NCBI RefSeq assembly: GCF_019635455.1
Contig: NZ_JAHBZJ010000012.1
Coordinates: 35,143-99,142, forward strand
Direction of reading: 5' to 3'
Source: Sphingomonas sp.
GTDB lineage: Bacteria; Pseudomonadota; Alphaproteobacteria; Sphingomonadales; Sphingomonadaceae
Length of the DNA: 64,000 nt
Part shown: one piece after another, positions 27,537-37,151 of the stretch
How the letters are laid out: the number at the start of each line of letters is the position of its first letter
How positions within the stretch are numbered: position 1 is the first letter of the stretch
Program-made: the position numbers and the translations under genes
The notes under the pieces: generated by a model
Seen by the model: the letters and a program-made list of their open reading frames with translations, nothing else
What the model was told of the DNA's origin: nothing
Database searches by the model: none

Positions 27537-28553
27537 TCAATTGTCCAGGTTCAGCACCGCGACGGTTCCCCGCGTGCCGCTGTCGATCACCAACGTGCCG
27601 CCGGCCTGTCGCGCAAAGGCATCGACCAGCCTCTTGCCCAGCCCGCCTGCGCGCCCCTCGGCCAGCGTTTCGGGCGACATGCCGACGCCGTCATCGATCA
27701 CGCTCAGGCGATAGCCGTCGGGCGTGCGCGTGAATTGCGCGGTGATCGTCCCCACGTCGCGCCCCGGAAAGGCGTGCTTCGCCGCATTGGTCGCCAGTTC
27801 GTTCAGCACCAGGCCGATCGCGACCGCCCGGTCGCGGGGCAGGGCGACATGTTCGGACACGCACTCCAGCGCGATCGCCGCGCGCAGCGACAGCGCATCG
27901 GCCAGCGCCGCGCACAATTCGCTGAGGTAGATCGCCATATCGACGGTGCCGGGCGCGTCGCTCCCGGCATAAAGGTGGCGATGCGCGCGGGCGATGCTTT
28001 CGACCCGGTTGAGCGCGGCCCCCAGCGCCTCCACCGTCGCCGGATCGTCCGACCGCCGCCGTTGCAGGTCGAGCATCCCGGTCACCAGCATGAAATTGTT
28101 CTTCACCCGGTGTTCGAATTCCTGAAGATACAGGTCGCGCTGCGCAATCTCGCGATCGCGTTCCTGCGTCGCGTTGCGGACCGCCAGGCGGAACAGCTCG
28201 GCCAGCCCGACGATCAGCGCATAGGCGATGGCGTTGACGATGAGGCGCGGGAGATCCGCCGGATCGGCAAAGGTGAAGCTGCCATAGACGGGAAGCGAGA
28301 AATACCAGGCGTAGAGCACCGTTGCGACCGCGGCCACCGCGCCCGCCTTCCACCGCGCGAACAGGGTGGCGATCATCACCAGCGGATAGCCGACCGCGAA
28401 CGGCCCGGCGCCGAATGAAAATGCGTCGATCAGCGCCCGGATCATCGTCGCCGCGCCCGCGCACAGCAGCCCGAACCCGATCTGCGTCGCCCAGGGCGAC
28501 GGCATCGGCGCGAGCCGGTCGGGAAGGTCGAGTTCGCCAAGCCGTATCATCAC
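27537..28553 (-). CDS. HWE/HisKA_2-type sensor histidine kinase
   Basis: Membrane histidine kinase, 338 aa. The N-terminal ~125 residues hold four membrane segments of DUF4118 type (IGFGLLCAGAATMIRAL, YPLVMIATLFARW, AVAAVATVLYAWYF, IVNAIAYALIVGLAEL). The phospho-acceptor motif is EFEHRVKNNFMLV, typical of HisKA_2/HWE kinases, and the ATPase part has LVLNELATNAAKHAF and DDGVGMSPE. In alphaproteobacteria such kinases often feed the general stress response through PhyR, but no PhyR or EcfG is in this window, so that link is unproven. Confidence 0.88.
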   Translation of the reverse strand: MMIRLGELDLPDRLAPMPSPWATQIGFGLLCAGAATMIRALIDAFSFGAGPFAVGYPLVMIATLFARWKAGAVAAVATVLYAWYFSLPVYGSFTFADPADLPRLIVNAIAYALIVGLAELFRLAVRNATQERDREIAQRDLYLQEFEHRVKNNFMLVTGMLDLQRRRSDDPATVEALGAALNRVESIARAHRHLYAGSDAPGTVDMAIYLSELCAALADALSLRAAIALECVSEHVALPRDRAVAIGLVLNELATNAAKHAFPGRDVGTITAQFTRTPDGYRLSVIDDGVGMSPETLAEGRAGGLGKRLVDAFARQAGGTLVIDSGTRGTVAVLNLDN

Positions 28554-28649
28554 CGTAACGTGACCGGGATTCGGTATGGGAAGTCAAGGACCAGAACGGG
28601 TTAATTGATTTCGATCAGGATCATTTTGCTGGCGATCCGGATCGTCGCG

Positions 28650-29135
28650 TCAATACAACAGGGGGCGCGCGTCGATCTCGCGGAACAGCGGCAGGTCCAG
28701 CGTCGATTCCGCCGCCCAGCCGACATGATAATGGTCCTCGTAGAACAGGCGCTCGGTGCCGCCGTCCCATTTCCAGTTGGTCCGCACGATCAGCCGCCGG
28801 CCGAACGGCAGCCGGGCGAGCAGGCCACCGGTCCCCGCCCGGTACGCGCTCGCGCCCTGCCCGACGATCCGGATATCGAGCCTGTCGTCGTGCATCCGCG
28901 TGCGCACCGGCACCAGCTCCGGGTCGAGGTCGCGCAACGCGTGCCACGCCTCGGTCGGCACATATCCGCCCTGATGCCGCGCGACGATGCGATGGAGCCA
29001 GCCCGGATCGCTGTCGAACGGCGCGCGATAAGGGAATTGCCGGCGCAGCGCGTTGCGCACCGTCCCCGATTCGGGGCCACGCCCTGCCTTTGTCCAGTGA
29101 AGATGGAGGTGCTGGATGGCGAGGCGGCCGTTCAC
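28650..29135 (-). CDS. uncharacterised protein coupled to DUF815 ATPase
   Basis: A 161-aa protein starting at a GTG (29135) that overlaps the DUF815 stop in a GTGA. It begins VNGRLAIQHLHLHWTKAG and contains RRQFPYRAPFDSDPGWLHR, RTNWKWDGGTERLFYEDHYH and a final LFREIDARPLLY. It has no signal peptide or membrane span. It is rich in Arg, Trp and His. The frame stays open upstream across the DUF815 gene, but the coupled GTG is the sensible start. No family is recognised; the tight coupling suggests it works with the ATPase. Confidence 0.65.
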   Translation of the reverse strand: MNGRLAIQHLHLHWTKAGRGPESGTVRNALRRQFPYRAPFDSDPGWLHRIVARHQGGYVPTEAWHALRDLDPELVPVRTRMHDDRLDIRIVGQGASAYRAGTGGLLARLPFGRRLIVRTNWKWDGGTERLFYEDHYHVGWAAESTLDLPLFREIDARPLLY

Positions 29136-29941
29136 AGCCTGATGCCGTGGCGTCCCGCCAGATCGACGACATATTGCCACGCGACCCGGCCCGACCGGCT
29201 GCCGCGCCGCGTCGCCCAGTTGATCGCCTCCGCCGCGTCGAAGGGCAGGCCATGGTGCGCCGCATAGGTCCGCACGATCTCGACATAGATGTCCTGGTCG
29301 ATCGCGTGAAAGCCCAGGCTGAGGCCGAACCGGTCGGCCAGCGCCAGATTGTCGTCGATGCTGTCGCGTGGATTGATCGCGCTCGCCTGTTCGGCGATGT
29401 CGCGCGGGATCAGGTGCCGGCGGTTCGACGTGACGACCAGCCGGACGTTCGCCGGTCGCGCCTCCGCCCCGCCTTCGAGCAGCGAACGCAGCGCCCGGCC
29501 GTCCGCCGCCGCGTCGAAGCCGAGATCGTCGGCAAAGAGCAGAAACGCGCGCGGCGCCCCGGCGATGTGGGCGAACAGCGCGGGCAGGCTGTCGAGCGCG
29601 TCGGCCGGCGCCTCGATCAGCGCGATGTCGCCGCCCGCGCCCTGGACCGCGGCGACCGCCGCCTTCACCAGCGCGGACTTGCCGGTTCCGCGCGCGCCCC
29701 ACAACAGCGCGTCATGCGCGGGCAGCCCGGCGGCGAGGCGGCGGACATTCTCGACGAAGACCTCCTTCTGCGCGTCGATGCCCACCAGTTCGTCGAGCGG
29801 CAGCGGCGCGAAGGCGCGGGCGGCGACCAGCGTGCCACGATGCCAGACATAGGCGGGATGCACGGCCAGATCCGCGAGCGGAGCGGGCGGCGGCGCGAGC
29901 CGCTCCAGCGCGGCGGCGATGCGGTCGAGCGGGTCGGTCAT
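29132..29941 (-). CDS. DUF815-family AAA ATPase
   Basis: P-loop ATPase of the DUF815 family, 269 aa. Walker A is GARGTGKSAL, the Walker B-like segment is FLLFADDLGFD, and the sensor region is LVVTSNRRHLIP. Other family stretches are VGIDAQKEVFVENVRRLAAG and DRFGLSLGFHAIDQDIYVEIV. Members are common in proteobacteria but unassigned in function. Its stop overlaps the GTG start of the next gene by 4 bp. Confidence 0.85.
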   Translation of the reverse strand: MTDPLDRIAAALERLAPPPAPLADLAVHPAYVWHRGTLVAARAFAPLPLDELVGIDAQKEVFVENVRRLAAGLPAHDALLWGARGTGKSALVKAAVAAVQGAGGDIALIEAPADALDSLPALFAHIAGAPRAFLLFADDLGFDAAADGRALRSLLEGGAEARPANVRLVVTSNRRHLIPRDIAEQASAINPRDSIDDNLALADRFGLSLGFHAIDQDIYVEIVRTYAAHHGLPFDAAEAINWATRRGSRSGRVAWQYVVDLAGRHGIRL

Positions 29942-30084
29942 CGACGCATCGCGCTACGCACTGGAGCCCCGCTTGGCAATGGCGGCGGGGCGATCGGTGG
30001 GGCAGGGCGGGGCGCGGCAGGGCGGGGAGCGGCCGGCGGCGCCACGCGATCGTCTTCGCTGCGGCGCGGTTCCCGGTCCCGCGC

Positions 30085-32217
30085 CTACTCCGCTTTCGCC
30101 AGCAGCGCCTCCGCCGCGCCCTTCTCGGCAAAGCCGGGAATGGCGATCGCGGCCCGCGCCTGCGTCTTCGCATCCGCCTTGCGCCCGGCATCGACATAGG
30201 CCTGGGCCAGCTGCCAGCGCAGCATCGGATGGCGCGGCGCGATCGTCACCGCCTTTTCGAGCGCCTCGATCCCGCCGGCGGTGTCGCCGGACCGCGCGAG
30301 GGTCCAGCCCAGCGCGCCGGCCACCGCCGGGTTGGACGGGGCGATCGCATAGGCCGCATCGGCATAATGCGCGGCGCGTTCGGGCTCGCCCACCGCTGCA
30401 TAGGCATAGGCCAGTTCGGCGAGCAGGCCGGCATCGCGGTCGCCGATCCGCAACCGGATGGCTTCCAGCGAATCGATCGCGGCGTCGTAATCGCCGGCCG
30501 CCGCCTGCCACGCCGCCGACAGCCGCAGCGCGGCGAGGTCGAGCGGGTTCTGCGAAAGGAACAGCGCGAGCGCGTTGGACGCATCCTGCCGCTGCCCCGC
30601 CTTGTCGAGCGCTTCGACCAGGCGCAGCATCGTCGGCTCGTCGAACCGGATGCTCGCCGCCGCCTTGTAATAGGGGACGGCGTCGGCGGGGCGCTTCATC
30701 AGCATCAGCGTGTCGCCGACCAGGCTGTGCGCGGCGGGCGCGCCGGGATTGCGGCCGGCGATCTCCTTCGCCTTGGCCAGGGCCTGCGCCGTGTCGCCAT
30801 GTTCGATCATGCCGCGGATCAGCGGGATCATCGCGCGCGGATCGTCGGTCGGGGCCTTGGCCGCGGCGGCGGACAGCATCGGCAGCGCGTCGTCGGAGCT
30901 GAACCACACCGATCCGTCGCGTGCCGGATAGGCGGCCCGGTCGAAATATTGCGCGGCGAACGCGCGCTCGCCGATCCGTTCATAGCCGCGCGCGACCAGC
31001 GTCAGCGCATAGGAATCGGCGTCCCCGCGCGCCACGACCGGGCGCAGCGTGTCGATCCCGTTCTTCGACGCGTCCGATCGCAGCAGCGCGGCGGCAAGCA
31101 GCTTGCGCGCGGTGATGTTCATCGGCTGCTGACTGACGAGGTAGCGGAATTTCTCGATCGCGCGCTGATAATTGCCGTCGGCCATGTCCAGCGTGCCGCC
31201 CAGCAACACCCCGCCGGGCAGGCCGGCGATGCCACCGCCCGCGCGCTGCAACAGCTGGCGGGCAAGGTCGAAATTCTGCGCCCGCGCCGCCAGCACCGCT
31301 TGCAGGTAAAAGGCCTGCGGACTCAGCGGATGCGCCTCCATCGCCTTGCGTGTGACCGCCAGCATGTCGCGGGTTCGTCCCACATCGCCCAGCGTCGCGG
31401 CATATTGGATCAGCGCGGCGTGGCGATAGGGATCGCGCTTCAGTGCCGCCTCGAACCAGGGTAGCGAGGCGCTAAGCCCATATTGGGTGCGTACCAGTTC
31501 GCCGCGCAGCAACAGCGCGTCGGTATTGCCCTTGTCCAGGTCCACCGCCTTGGACGCGGCTTCGATCGCCCCGACGATGTCGCCCGCGTTGAAGCGGAAG
31601 CGGCCGAGTTCGGTCCAGGCGTCGGCGCTTTCGGGGGCCAGGCGCACGGCGGCCATCGCCGCCTCCTGCGCGGCGGCGAGATTGCCTCCGGTCGCATAGG
31701 CGCGGGTCTGCACGCGCAGCGCATACAGGCGGTCGGCCTCGGGCGCCTTGCGGCTTTCGACGATCGCCCGGCGCGGATCGCCCTGCAACAGGATCGCATG
31801 CGCCATCAGCGCGACGGTGCGTTTGGGATCGACGCCATTGTCGATCGCGCGGCGCAGCGCCGCCTCGCCGGCCACGCCTTCGTCCAGCATCAGGTCGGCG
31901 CGCGCGAGCATCAGGCTGGCCTCGCCCCATTTGGGGTCGGCGCGCACCGCGCTGAACGCCTGGCTGCGCGCGGCAGACGCGTTGTTCGCCTTTAGATAGG
32001 CCTGCGCCCGCGCCAGCGATTCGCGCGCGGCGGCGGGATCGATCCGGTTCGACACGACCGATCGAAAGGCCAGGATCGCGACCGCGAACGCGCCCAGGCA
32101 CATCGCCACGACCAGCAAGCGCCGCAACAGGGTCATCCGCCGTGCGCGGCCGCTGCTGCCGCGCCGGCGGCGTACCCGCAGCTGCGGCTCGGCCGGGATG
32201 TCGGTCATCGCGTTCAT
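30085..32217 (-). CDS. TPR-repeat membrane-anchored protein, PrsT-like
   Basis: A 710-aa protein with a basic N-terminus, one membrane anchor (LLVVAMCLGAFAVAILAF near residue 35) and tetratricopeptide-type repeats over most of its length, such as AYLKANNASAARSQAFSAVR, AWTELGRFRFNAGDIVGAIEAA and AYAAVGEPERAAHYADAAYA. It lies downstream of PrsR and PrsK on the same strand. TPR proteins called PrsT occur at XrtA/PEP-CTERM exopolysaccharide loci, so it is probably a scaffold for polysaccharide assembly or export. The TPR and anchor calls are firm; the PrsT identity is inferred from context. Confidence 0.8.
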   Translation of the reverse strand: MNAMTDIPAEPQLRVRRRRGSSGRARRMTLLRRLLVVAMCLGAFAVAILAFRSVVSNRIDPAAARESLARAQAYLKANNASAARSQAFSAVRADPKWGEASLMLARADLMLDEGVAGEAALRRAIDNGVDPKRTVALMAHAILLQGDPRRAIVESRKAPEADRLYALRVQTRAYATGGNLAAAQEAAMAAVRLAPESADAWTELGRFRFNAGDIVGAIEAASKAVDLDKGNTDALLLRGELVRTQYGLSASLPWFEAALKRDPYRHAALIQYAATLGDVGRTRDMLAVTRKAMEAHPLSPQAFYLQAVLAARAQNFDLARQLLQRAGGGIAGLPGGVLLGGTLDMADGNYQRAIEKFRYLVSQQPMNITARKLLAAALLRSDASKNGIDTLRPVVARGDADSYALTLVARGYERIGERAFAAQYFDRAAYPARDGSVWFSSDDALPMLSAAAAKAPTDDPRAMIPLIRGMIEHGDTAQALAKAKEIAGRNPGAPAAHSLVGDTLMLMKRPADAVPYYKAAASIRFDEPTMLRLVEALDKAGQRQDASNALALFLSQNPLDLAALRLSAAWQAAAGDYDAAIDSLEAIRLRIGDRDAGLLAELAYAYAAVGEPERAAHYADAAYAIAPSNPAVAGALGWTLARSGDTAGGIEALEKAVTIAPRHPMLRWQLAQAYVDAGRKADAKTQARAAIAIPGFAEKGAAEALLAKAE

Positions 32218-32253
32218 GCCGGCATTCCCCCGGCATTGGCGGGACGATGCGCG

Positions 32254-33606
32254 TCAGGGTTGCAGGTCATAGGCCTTCATCAGATCATAAAGGGTGGGTC
32301 GGCTGATCCCGAGCAGGCGGGCGGTGCCGGAAATATTGCCCTCCGCGCGGGACAGCGCATGGGCGATGGCGCGGCGGTCGGCGGCCTCGCGCGCGGCCTT
32401 AAGGTTGATCGCCTCGGCCGGGGTTTCGGGGGCGAGGTCCAGATCGGCTGCGGTCACCATCTTGCCGTCCGCCATGATCGCGGCGCGCTTCACGCGGTTC
32501 TCCAGCTCGCGGACATTGCCGGGCCAGTGCCATGCGTCGATCGCGTCGATCGCGTCGGGTGCCAGGCTCTTCGCGCCCAGTTTCATCGCGGCGGCGTGCT
32601 TGTGGAGCAGATGACGCGCGAGCAGGCCGGCATCGCCGGGCCGTTCGGCAAGGCCCGGGATCCGCACCACGATCTCGGCCAGCCGGTAATACAGGTCGTC
32701 GCGAAACGTTCCCGCCGCGATCATCGCATCGACATCCTGATGCGTCGCGCACACCACGCGCGTGTCCACGGCGATCGGTCGGCGCCCGCCGATCCGCTCG
32801 ATCACCCGCTCCTGCAAAAACCGCAGCAGCTTGACCTGAAGCGGCAACGGAACGTCCCCGATCTCGTCCAGGAACAGCGTGCCGCCCTGCGCCTGTTCGA
32901 TCTTGCCTTCGGTGGTCTTCACCGCGCCGGTGAAGGCGCCCTTTTCATGCCCGAACAGTTCGGATTCGAGCAGCGTTTCGGGGATCGCGGCACAGTTGAT
33001 CGCGACGAACGCGCCCTTGCGCCCGCTCGCCGCGTGCAGGCCACGGGCGAGCAGTTCCTTGCCGGTGCCGCTCGCGCCCAGCAACATCACCGACACGTCG
33101 GCAGGCGCGACGCGCTCGATCGTGCGGGTGACCTTCAACATCTCCGGAGCGCCGGTGATGATCCCGCCCAGCGCGGTGTCGGTTCCCGCCCGCGTGGCCA
33201 GCCGGCGGTTCTCCGCCTCCAGCGCGTGGACATGGAATGCGCGCGCGACGATCAGGCCCAGCGCGTCGATGTCGATCGGCTTCTGGTAGAAATCCCATGC
33301 CCCCATCTCGATCGCGCGGCGCATCGATGCGCGCTCGCCATGGCCGGACGCGACGATGACGCGGGTATCGGGCTTGAGCGCCAGGATCGCCTCCAGCACC
33401 GCGAACCCCTCGCGCGTCCCGTCCGGATCGGGCGGCAGGCCAAGGTCGAGCGTGACCACCGCCGGCTCTTCCGCGCGCAGCATCGCGATCGCGCTCTCGC
33501 GGTCGCCGGCGGTCAGGATCTCATAGCCTTCATAGGCCCAGCGCAGCTGGCGCTGGAGCCCGGCATCGTCCTCGACGATCAGCAGCTTGGGTTTGGGATC
33601 GCTCAT
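32254..33606 (-). CDS. prsR: sigma-54-dependent response regulator, PrsR-like
   Basis: NtrC-type activator, 450 aa. The receiver domain has D54 (VTLDLGLPPD). The AAA+ domain has Walker A GASGTGKELLAR, the sigma-54 contact loop GHEKGAFTGA and Walker B-like GGTLFLDEIGD. The C-terminal Fis-type helix-turn-helix is GNISGTARLLGISRPTLYDLM. The ATG at 33606 overlaps the kinase stop by 4 bp. Order and neighbours match the PrsK/PrsR pair of XrtA/PEP-CTERM systems, which control exopolysaccharide and exosortase-linked genes. No exosortase gene is seen in the window. Confidence 0.9.
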   Translation of the reverse strand: MSDPKPKLLIVEDDAGLQRQLRWAYEGYEILTAGDRESAIAMLRAEEPAVVTLDLGLPPDPDGTREGFAVLEAILALKPDTRVIVASGHGERASMRRAIEMGAWDFYQKPIDIDALGLIVARAFHVHALEAENRRLATRAGTDTALGGIITGAPEMLKVTRTIERVAPADVSVMLLGASGTGKELLARGLHAASGRKGAFVAINCAAIPETLLESELFGHEKGAFTGAVKTTEGKIEQAQGGTLFLDEIGDVPLPLQVKLLRFLQERVIERIGGRRPIAVDTRVVCATHQDVDAMIAAGTFRDDLYYRLAEIVVRIPGLAERPGDAGLLARHLLHKHAAAMKLGAKSLAPDAIDAIDAWHWPGNVRELENRVKRAAIMADGKMVTAADLDLAPETPAEAINLKAAREAADRRAIAHALSRAEGNISGTARLLGISRPTLYDLMKAYDLQP

Positions 33607-35639
33607 GCCGCCGCCTTCCCGACAGTCTGATTGGGAACCGCCGCGGGCAGGACGATCCGAAAGCGCGATCCGCGCCCCTCGGTGCTTTCCACCTCGATCC
33701 GCCCGCCCATCTCGTCGGCCAGCTTGCGCGCTTCGAACGCGCCGATGCCAAAGCCGCCGGGCTTTGAGGAAACGAACGGCTTGAACAGCTTCTCGCGCAC
33801 GAATGCAGGCGACATGCCGCAGCCGGTGTCGATGACGTCGATCCGCGCCTCGTCGCCGACGACCGCGATATCCAGCCGGACCGGCGCGCCGGGCGTGCTG
33901 GCCTCGACCGCGTTCTGGACCAGATGGCCGATCAGCGTTTCCAGCCGCGCCGGATCGGCCATGGTCAGCGGGTCGCCGGCCGCGCTCACCTCGATCGGAT
34001 GGTGTCCGTGATGCGCCCTGGCGACGCGACGGGCGAGCGGGGCGAGCGGGGTCACCACCGGCTCCTCCCGACGCGCGCGATGATGCTGCGACAGCCGCGC
34101 GAGCATCGCGTTCATCCGGCCCGCCGAGTCCTGGAGCGTCGCCACCATGTCGGCGCGAAAGGCCGGATTGTCTGCGTGGCGCTCGGCATTGCGCGCGACG
34201 AGGGTCAGCTGGCTCACCAGATTCTTGATGTCGTGCATGATGAATGCGAACCGGCGGTTGAACTCGTCGAACCGCTCGGCCTCGGCCAGTGCGGCCAGCG
34301 CGCGTTCCTCGGCCAGATGGCTGGCGACCTGCCGGCCGGCGGCCTTCAACAGGTCGAAATCCTCCCAGTCGAGCGCGCGCGGCACCGGCGGGCGCGCCAG
34401 CACGATCACCCCGGTCAGGCGGCCGTGATGGGGCAGCGGCACCGCAGTCCATGCCGCGCTCCATCCCCGGATCGACGGCGGCGCGCCGTCGGCACCGGCG
34501 CCGGTGTCGAATTCCAGCACATGGCCCGGATCGATCCGGTCCAGCCGCCAGCTTTCGCCATAGCCGGCGGGCAGGGCGGCGCGCCCGACATTCCATGCCG
34601 CGCCCACGCCCAGCGTCTCGCCCTGCGGCACCAGCAGCACGCCGGAGGGCGAATCGATCAGGTCGGCGACCGCCTTCACGATCCGCTCGTCCAGCGGCGC
34701 GCTGCCCTCCGGCTCGCCCAGCGTCTCGGTGAACCGCATCCATTCGGCGCGATAGTCATAGCGGTGGCGAAAGAAATGCTTGGCCAGCTTTACCTTCAGC
34801 CACGCCCGCAGCCATGAGCTGGAAATCAGCGTCAGGATCGCGGCGGTCGATCCGAACACGAATGCGGTCTGGAACAGCCGCGCATTCTCTCCGCCGATCG
34901 CCGCCAGCGTGCGCGTGGCGACCGCCAGCAGCGTGAAGTACAGCCCGATCGCGACGAGCGAGAGCGCCTGATAGGCGACCGCACGCGAAATCTGCATCGG
35001 CCATTCGCCCCGCCGTTGCAGCCCGGCGGCAATCGCGATCGCGATCAGCGCCATCGCGACGCCGCGCACCGCGATCATGGTCGTCGGCCAGCCATCGGTC
35101 AGATAGGACAAGGCGAGTACGTTCATATCGACCAGCCAGAGCGCGCCAAGCGCGAGCACCAGCGGGCGTGCCGCGATCGCGCGGGTCGATGCCAGTGCGC
35201 CGTGCAGGCTTTGCACCAGCACCAGCGCAGCGACCGCCACCATCATCTTGAGCAATGCCGCCGCCTCGCCGACATCCTCGCCCATTTGCGGTGCGGCGAC
35301 GGTGGCGATATCGACCGCCAGCGCGGCGGCGATGACCGCCGCGACGACGCCATAGACGGTGCCGATCGATGCCGGCGCCTGCTCGGCCAGCCGGTGGCGA
35401 TACAGCGCCGCCATGAATCCAAGCCACGCCAGGTTCCGTCCCGCCAGTGCGATCCGCGTGATCAGGTCGTTATCGCCGATCCCCGCCACCGCCAGCGCCC
35501 ACAGCGCGGTAAGGCCCAGCGCCGCAGCGAGTGGCCGGCGCGGCAGCGCGCCATCGCCGGTGCGTAGCGTCCACAGCCCCAGCGCGCCGAACAACAGCGC
35601 GGCGAGCGCGTGACCCCACAGGATCAGGGTCGCGACCAT
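33603..35639 (-). CDS. prsK: PEP-CTERM-system histidine kinase, PrsK-like
   Basis: Large membrane histidine kinase, 678 aa. The N-terminal ~290 residues form eight or more membrane segments (e.g. LILWGHALAALLFGALGLW, LSLVAIGLYFTLLAVATRTL). A GAF-like region follows (~300-460), then the dimerisation/phosphoacceptor region FAFIMHDIKNLVSQLTLVARNAE and ATPase domain (LIGHLVQNAVEAS, DTGCGMSPAFVREKLFKPFVSSKPGGFGIG). The HDIKN H box matches PrsK. It is 4 bp from the sugar-transferase gene and overlaps prsR by 4 bp, so the three are one operon. Confidence 0.9.
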   Translation of the reverse strand: MVATLILWGHALAALLFGALGLWTLRTGDGALPRRPLAAALGLTALWALAVAGIGDNDLITRIALAGRNLAWLGFMAALYRHRLAEQAPASIGTVYGVVAAVIAAALAVDIATVAAPQMGEDVGEAAALLKMMVAVAALVLVQSLHGALASTRAIAARPLVLALGALWLVDMNVLALSYLTDGWPTTMIAVRGVAMALIAIAIAAGLQRRGEWPMQISRAVAYQALSLVAIGLYFTLLAVATRTLAAIGGENARLFQTAFVFGSTAAILTLISSSWLRAWLKVKLAKHFFRHRYDYRAEWMRFTETLGEPEGSAPLDERIVKAVADLIDSPSGVLLVPQGETLGVGAAWNVGRAALPAGYGESWRLDRIDPGHVLEFDTGAGADGAPPSIRGWSAAWTAVPLPHHGRLTGVIVLARPPVPRALDWEDFDLLKAAGRQVASHLAEERALAALAEAERFDEFNRRFAFIMHDIKNLVSQLTLVARNAERHADNPAFRADMVATLQDSAGRMNAMLARLSQHHRARREEPVVTPLAPLARRVARAHHGHHPIEVSAAGDPLTMADPARLETLIGHLVQNAVEASTPGAPVRLDIAVVGDEARIDVIDTGCGMSPAFVREKLFKPFVSSKPGGFGIGAFEARKLADEMGGRIEVESTEGRGSRFRIVLPAAVPNQTVGKAAA

Positions 35640-35643
35640 TGCT

Positions 35644-37032
35644 TCAGCGCGCCCCGTCGGGGAACAGCACGACGCGGATCGTCTGAAGCAGGATCAGCAG
35701 GTCGAGAAAGGGGGAATAGTTCTTCGCGTAATACAGGTCGTATTCCAGCTTCTGGCGGCTGTCCTCGATCGACGCGCCATAGGGATAGTTGATCTGCGCC
35801 CAGCCGGTGATCCCCGGTTTGACCATGTGGCGTTCGGCATAATAGGGCAGCTGCTGCTCCAGATCCTCGACGAACTGGGGCCGCTCCGGGCGCGGGCCGA
35901 CAAAGCTCATTTCGCCCTTCAGCACCGACCAGCATTGCGGCAGTTCGTCGATCCGCACCTTGCGGATGAAACGGCCGACGCGGGTGATGCGCGGATCGTC
36001 CTTTTCCGCCCACACCGCCTTGCCCCCGATCTCGGCGTCCTGACGCATCGAGCGTAGCTTGATGATGTCGAACCCCTGTCCGTACAGACCGACGCGGCGT
36101 TGCCGGTAAAAGGCCGGCCCCCGGCTCTCGAGCTTGATCGCGATCGCGCTCAGCACGATCAGCGGCAGGGTGAGGACCAGCAATATCAGGCTGGCGGTGA
36201 TGTCGAACAGGCGTTTCGACATGCTCGACAGCATCCGTCCCGACGAGAAGCCGTCGGAAAAGATCAGCCAGCTGGGATTGACCGACTGAAGATCGACGCG
36301 TCCGGTCTCCCGTTCCAGAAAGGTCGAAATCTCGTTGACGTGGACGCCGGTGGTCTTGATCCGCAACAGGTCCTTGAGCGGCAGCGCGTTGCGGCGCTCT
36401 TCCAGCGCCAGAACCACCTCGCTCGCATTCAGCAGCACGACATGGTCGGCCAGATTGTAGATGGCGTCGCGCGCGATCGCCTCCGGGATCACCCGATTGC
36501 CCTCAGCCATCGCGACATAGCCGACGACGACGAAGGCCGATCCCGGCTTGCGCGAGAGCGTCTTCAGCCGTTCGGCGCGCGGCCCGGCACCCAGCACCAC
36601 GACGCGGCGTTTGAACACTTGTCCGCCCAGTGTCTTGCCGAGCAGGATGCGCAGCATGAACAGGCCGACCAGCGCGGCGCCCATCGCGTAGAGCAGATTG
36701 GATCGCCAAAAGGTGAGCGCCGGGATCAGAAAGAAGATCACCGACAGAAAGATGGTGCCGAGCGATACCGCCACGATCAGCCGCGCGGTCGCGATGCGAA
36801 GCGACTGCAACGCGTCCGCGCCATAGACTCCGACCGCGATCATCGCGAGTTCCAGCGCGGCGGCAAAGGTCAGGATCTGGGGCAGGCGGTTGACGATCGG
36901 CTCGATCGCCATGCCGATCTGATCGGCGCGAAAGATCCAGCCGAACTCCGCCGCGGCGCCCAGCACCAACGCGTCGAACAGCGCCAGCAACAGCACCGCA
37001 TTGGGAATATAATGTCTGAACAGGCGGATCAT
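35644..37032 (-). CDS. TIGR03013-type sugar transferase (undecaprenyl-phosphate phosphoglycosyltransferase)
   Basis: Polyprenyl-phosphate sugar-phosphotransferase that starts repeat-unit assembly for an exopolysaccharide, in the inner membrane. Four N-terminal membrane segments are followed by a CoA-like/Rossmann region (RRVVVLGAGPRAERL). The C-terminal bacterial sugar transferase domain starts KRLFDITASLILLVLTLPLIV and has FYRQRRVGLYGQGFDIIKLRSMRQDAE and ERPQFVEDLEQQLPYYAERHMVKPGITGWAQINYPYGAS. Length 462 aa matches the PEP-CTERM-associated type. It is the promoter-proximal gene of the prsK-prsR operon. Confidence 0.9.
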   Translation of the reverse strand: MIRLFRHYIPNAVLLLALFDALVLGAAAEFGWIFRADQIGMAIEPIVNRLPQILTFAAALELAMIAVGVYGADALQSLRIATARLIVAVSLGTIFLSVIFFLIPALTFWRSNLLYAMGAALVGLFMLRILLGKTLGGQVFKRRVVVLGAGPRAERLKTLSRKPGSAFVVVGYVAMAEGNRVIPEAIARDAIYNLADHVVLLNASEVVLALEERRNALPLKDLLRIKTTGVHVNEISTFLERETGRVDLQSVNPSWLIFSDGFSSGRMLSSMSKRLFDITASLILLVLTLPLIVLSAIAIKLESRGPAFYRQRRVGLYGQGFDIIKLRSMRQDAEIGGKAVWAEKDDPRITRVGRFIRKVRIDELPQCWSVLKGEMSFVGPRPERPQFVEDLEQQLPYYAERHMVKPGITGWAQINYPYGASIEDSRQKLEYDLYYAKNYSPFLDLLILLQTIRVVLFPDGAR

Positions 37033-37151
37033 GGCTGCTCAATCCTTAGCTGGCGAGTGTAAACAAATCCGACACCGTCTGTCCCCTGTCGGCGAAATTG
37101 ACGAAGAAATGCTGAACGGTGCAGTCTCCTCCGTCGGGATGGAGGCGAAAA

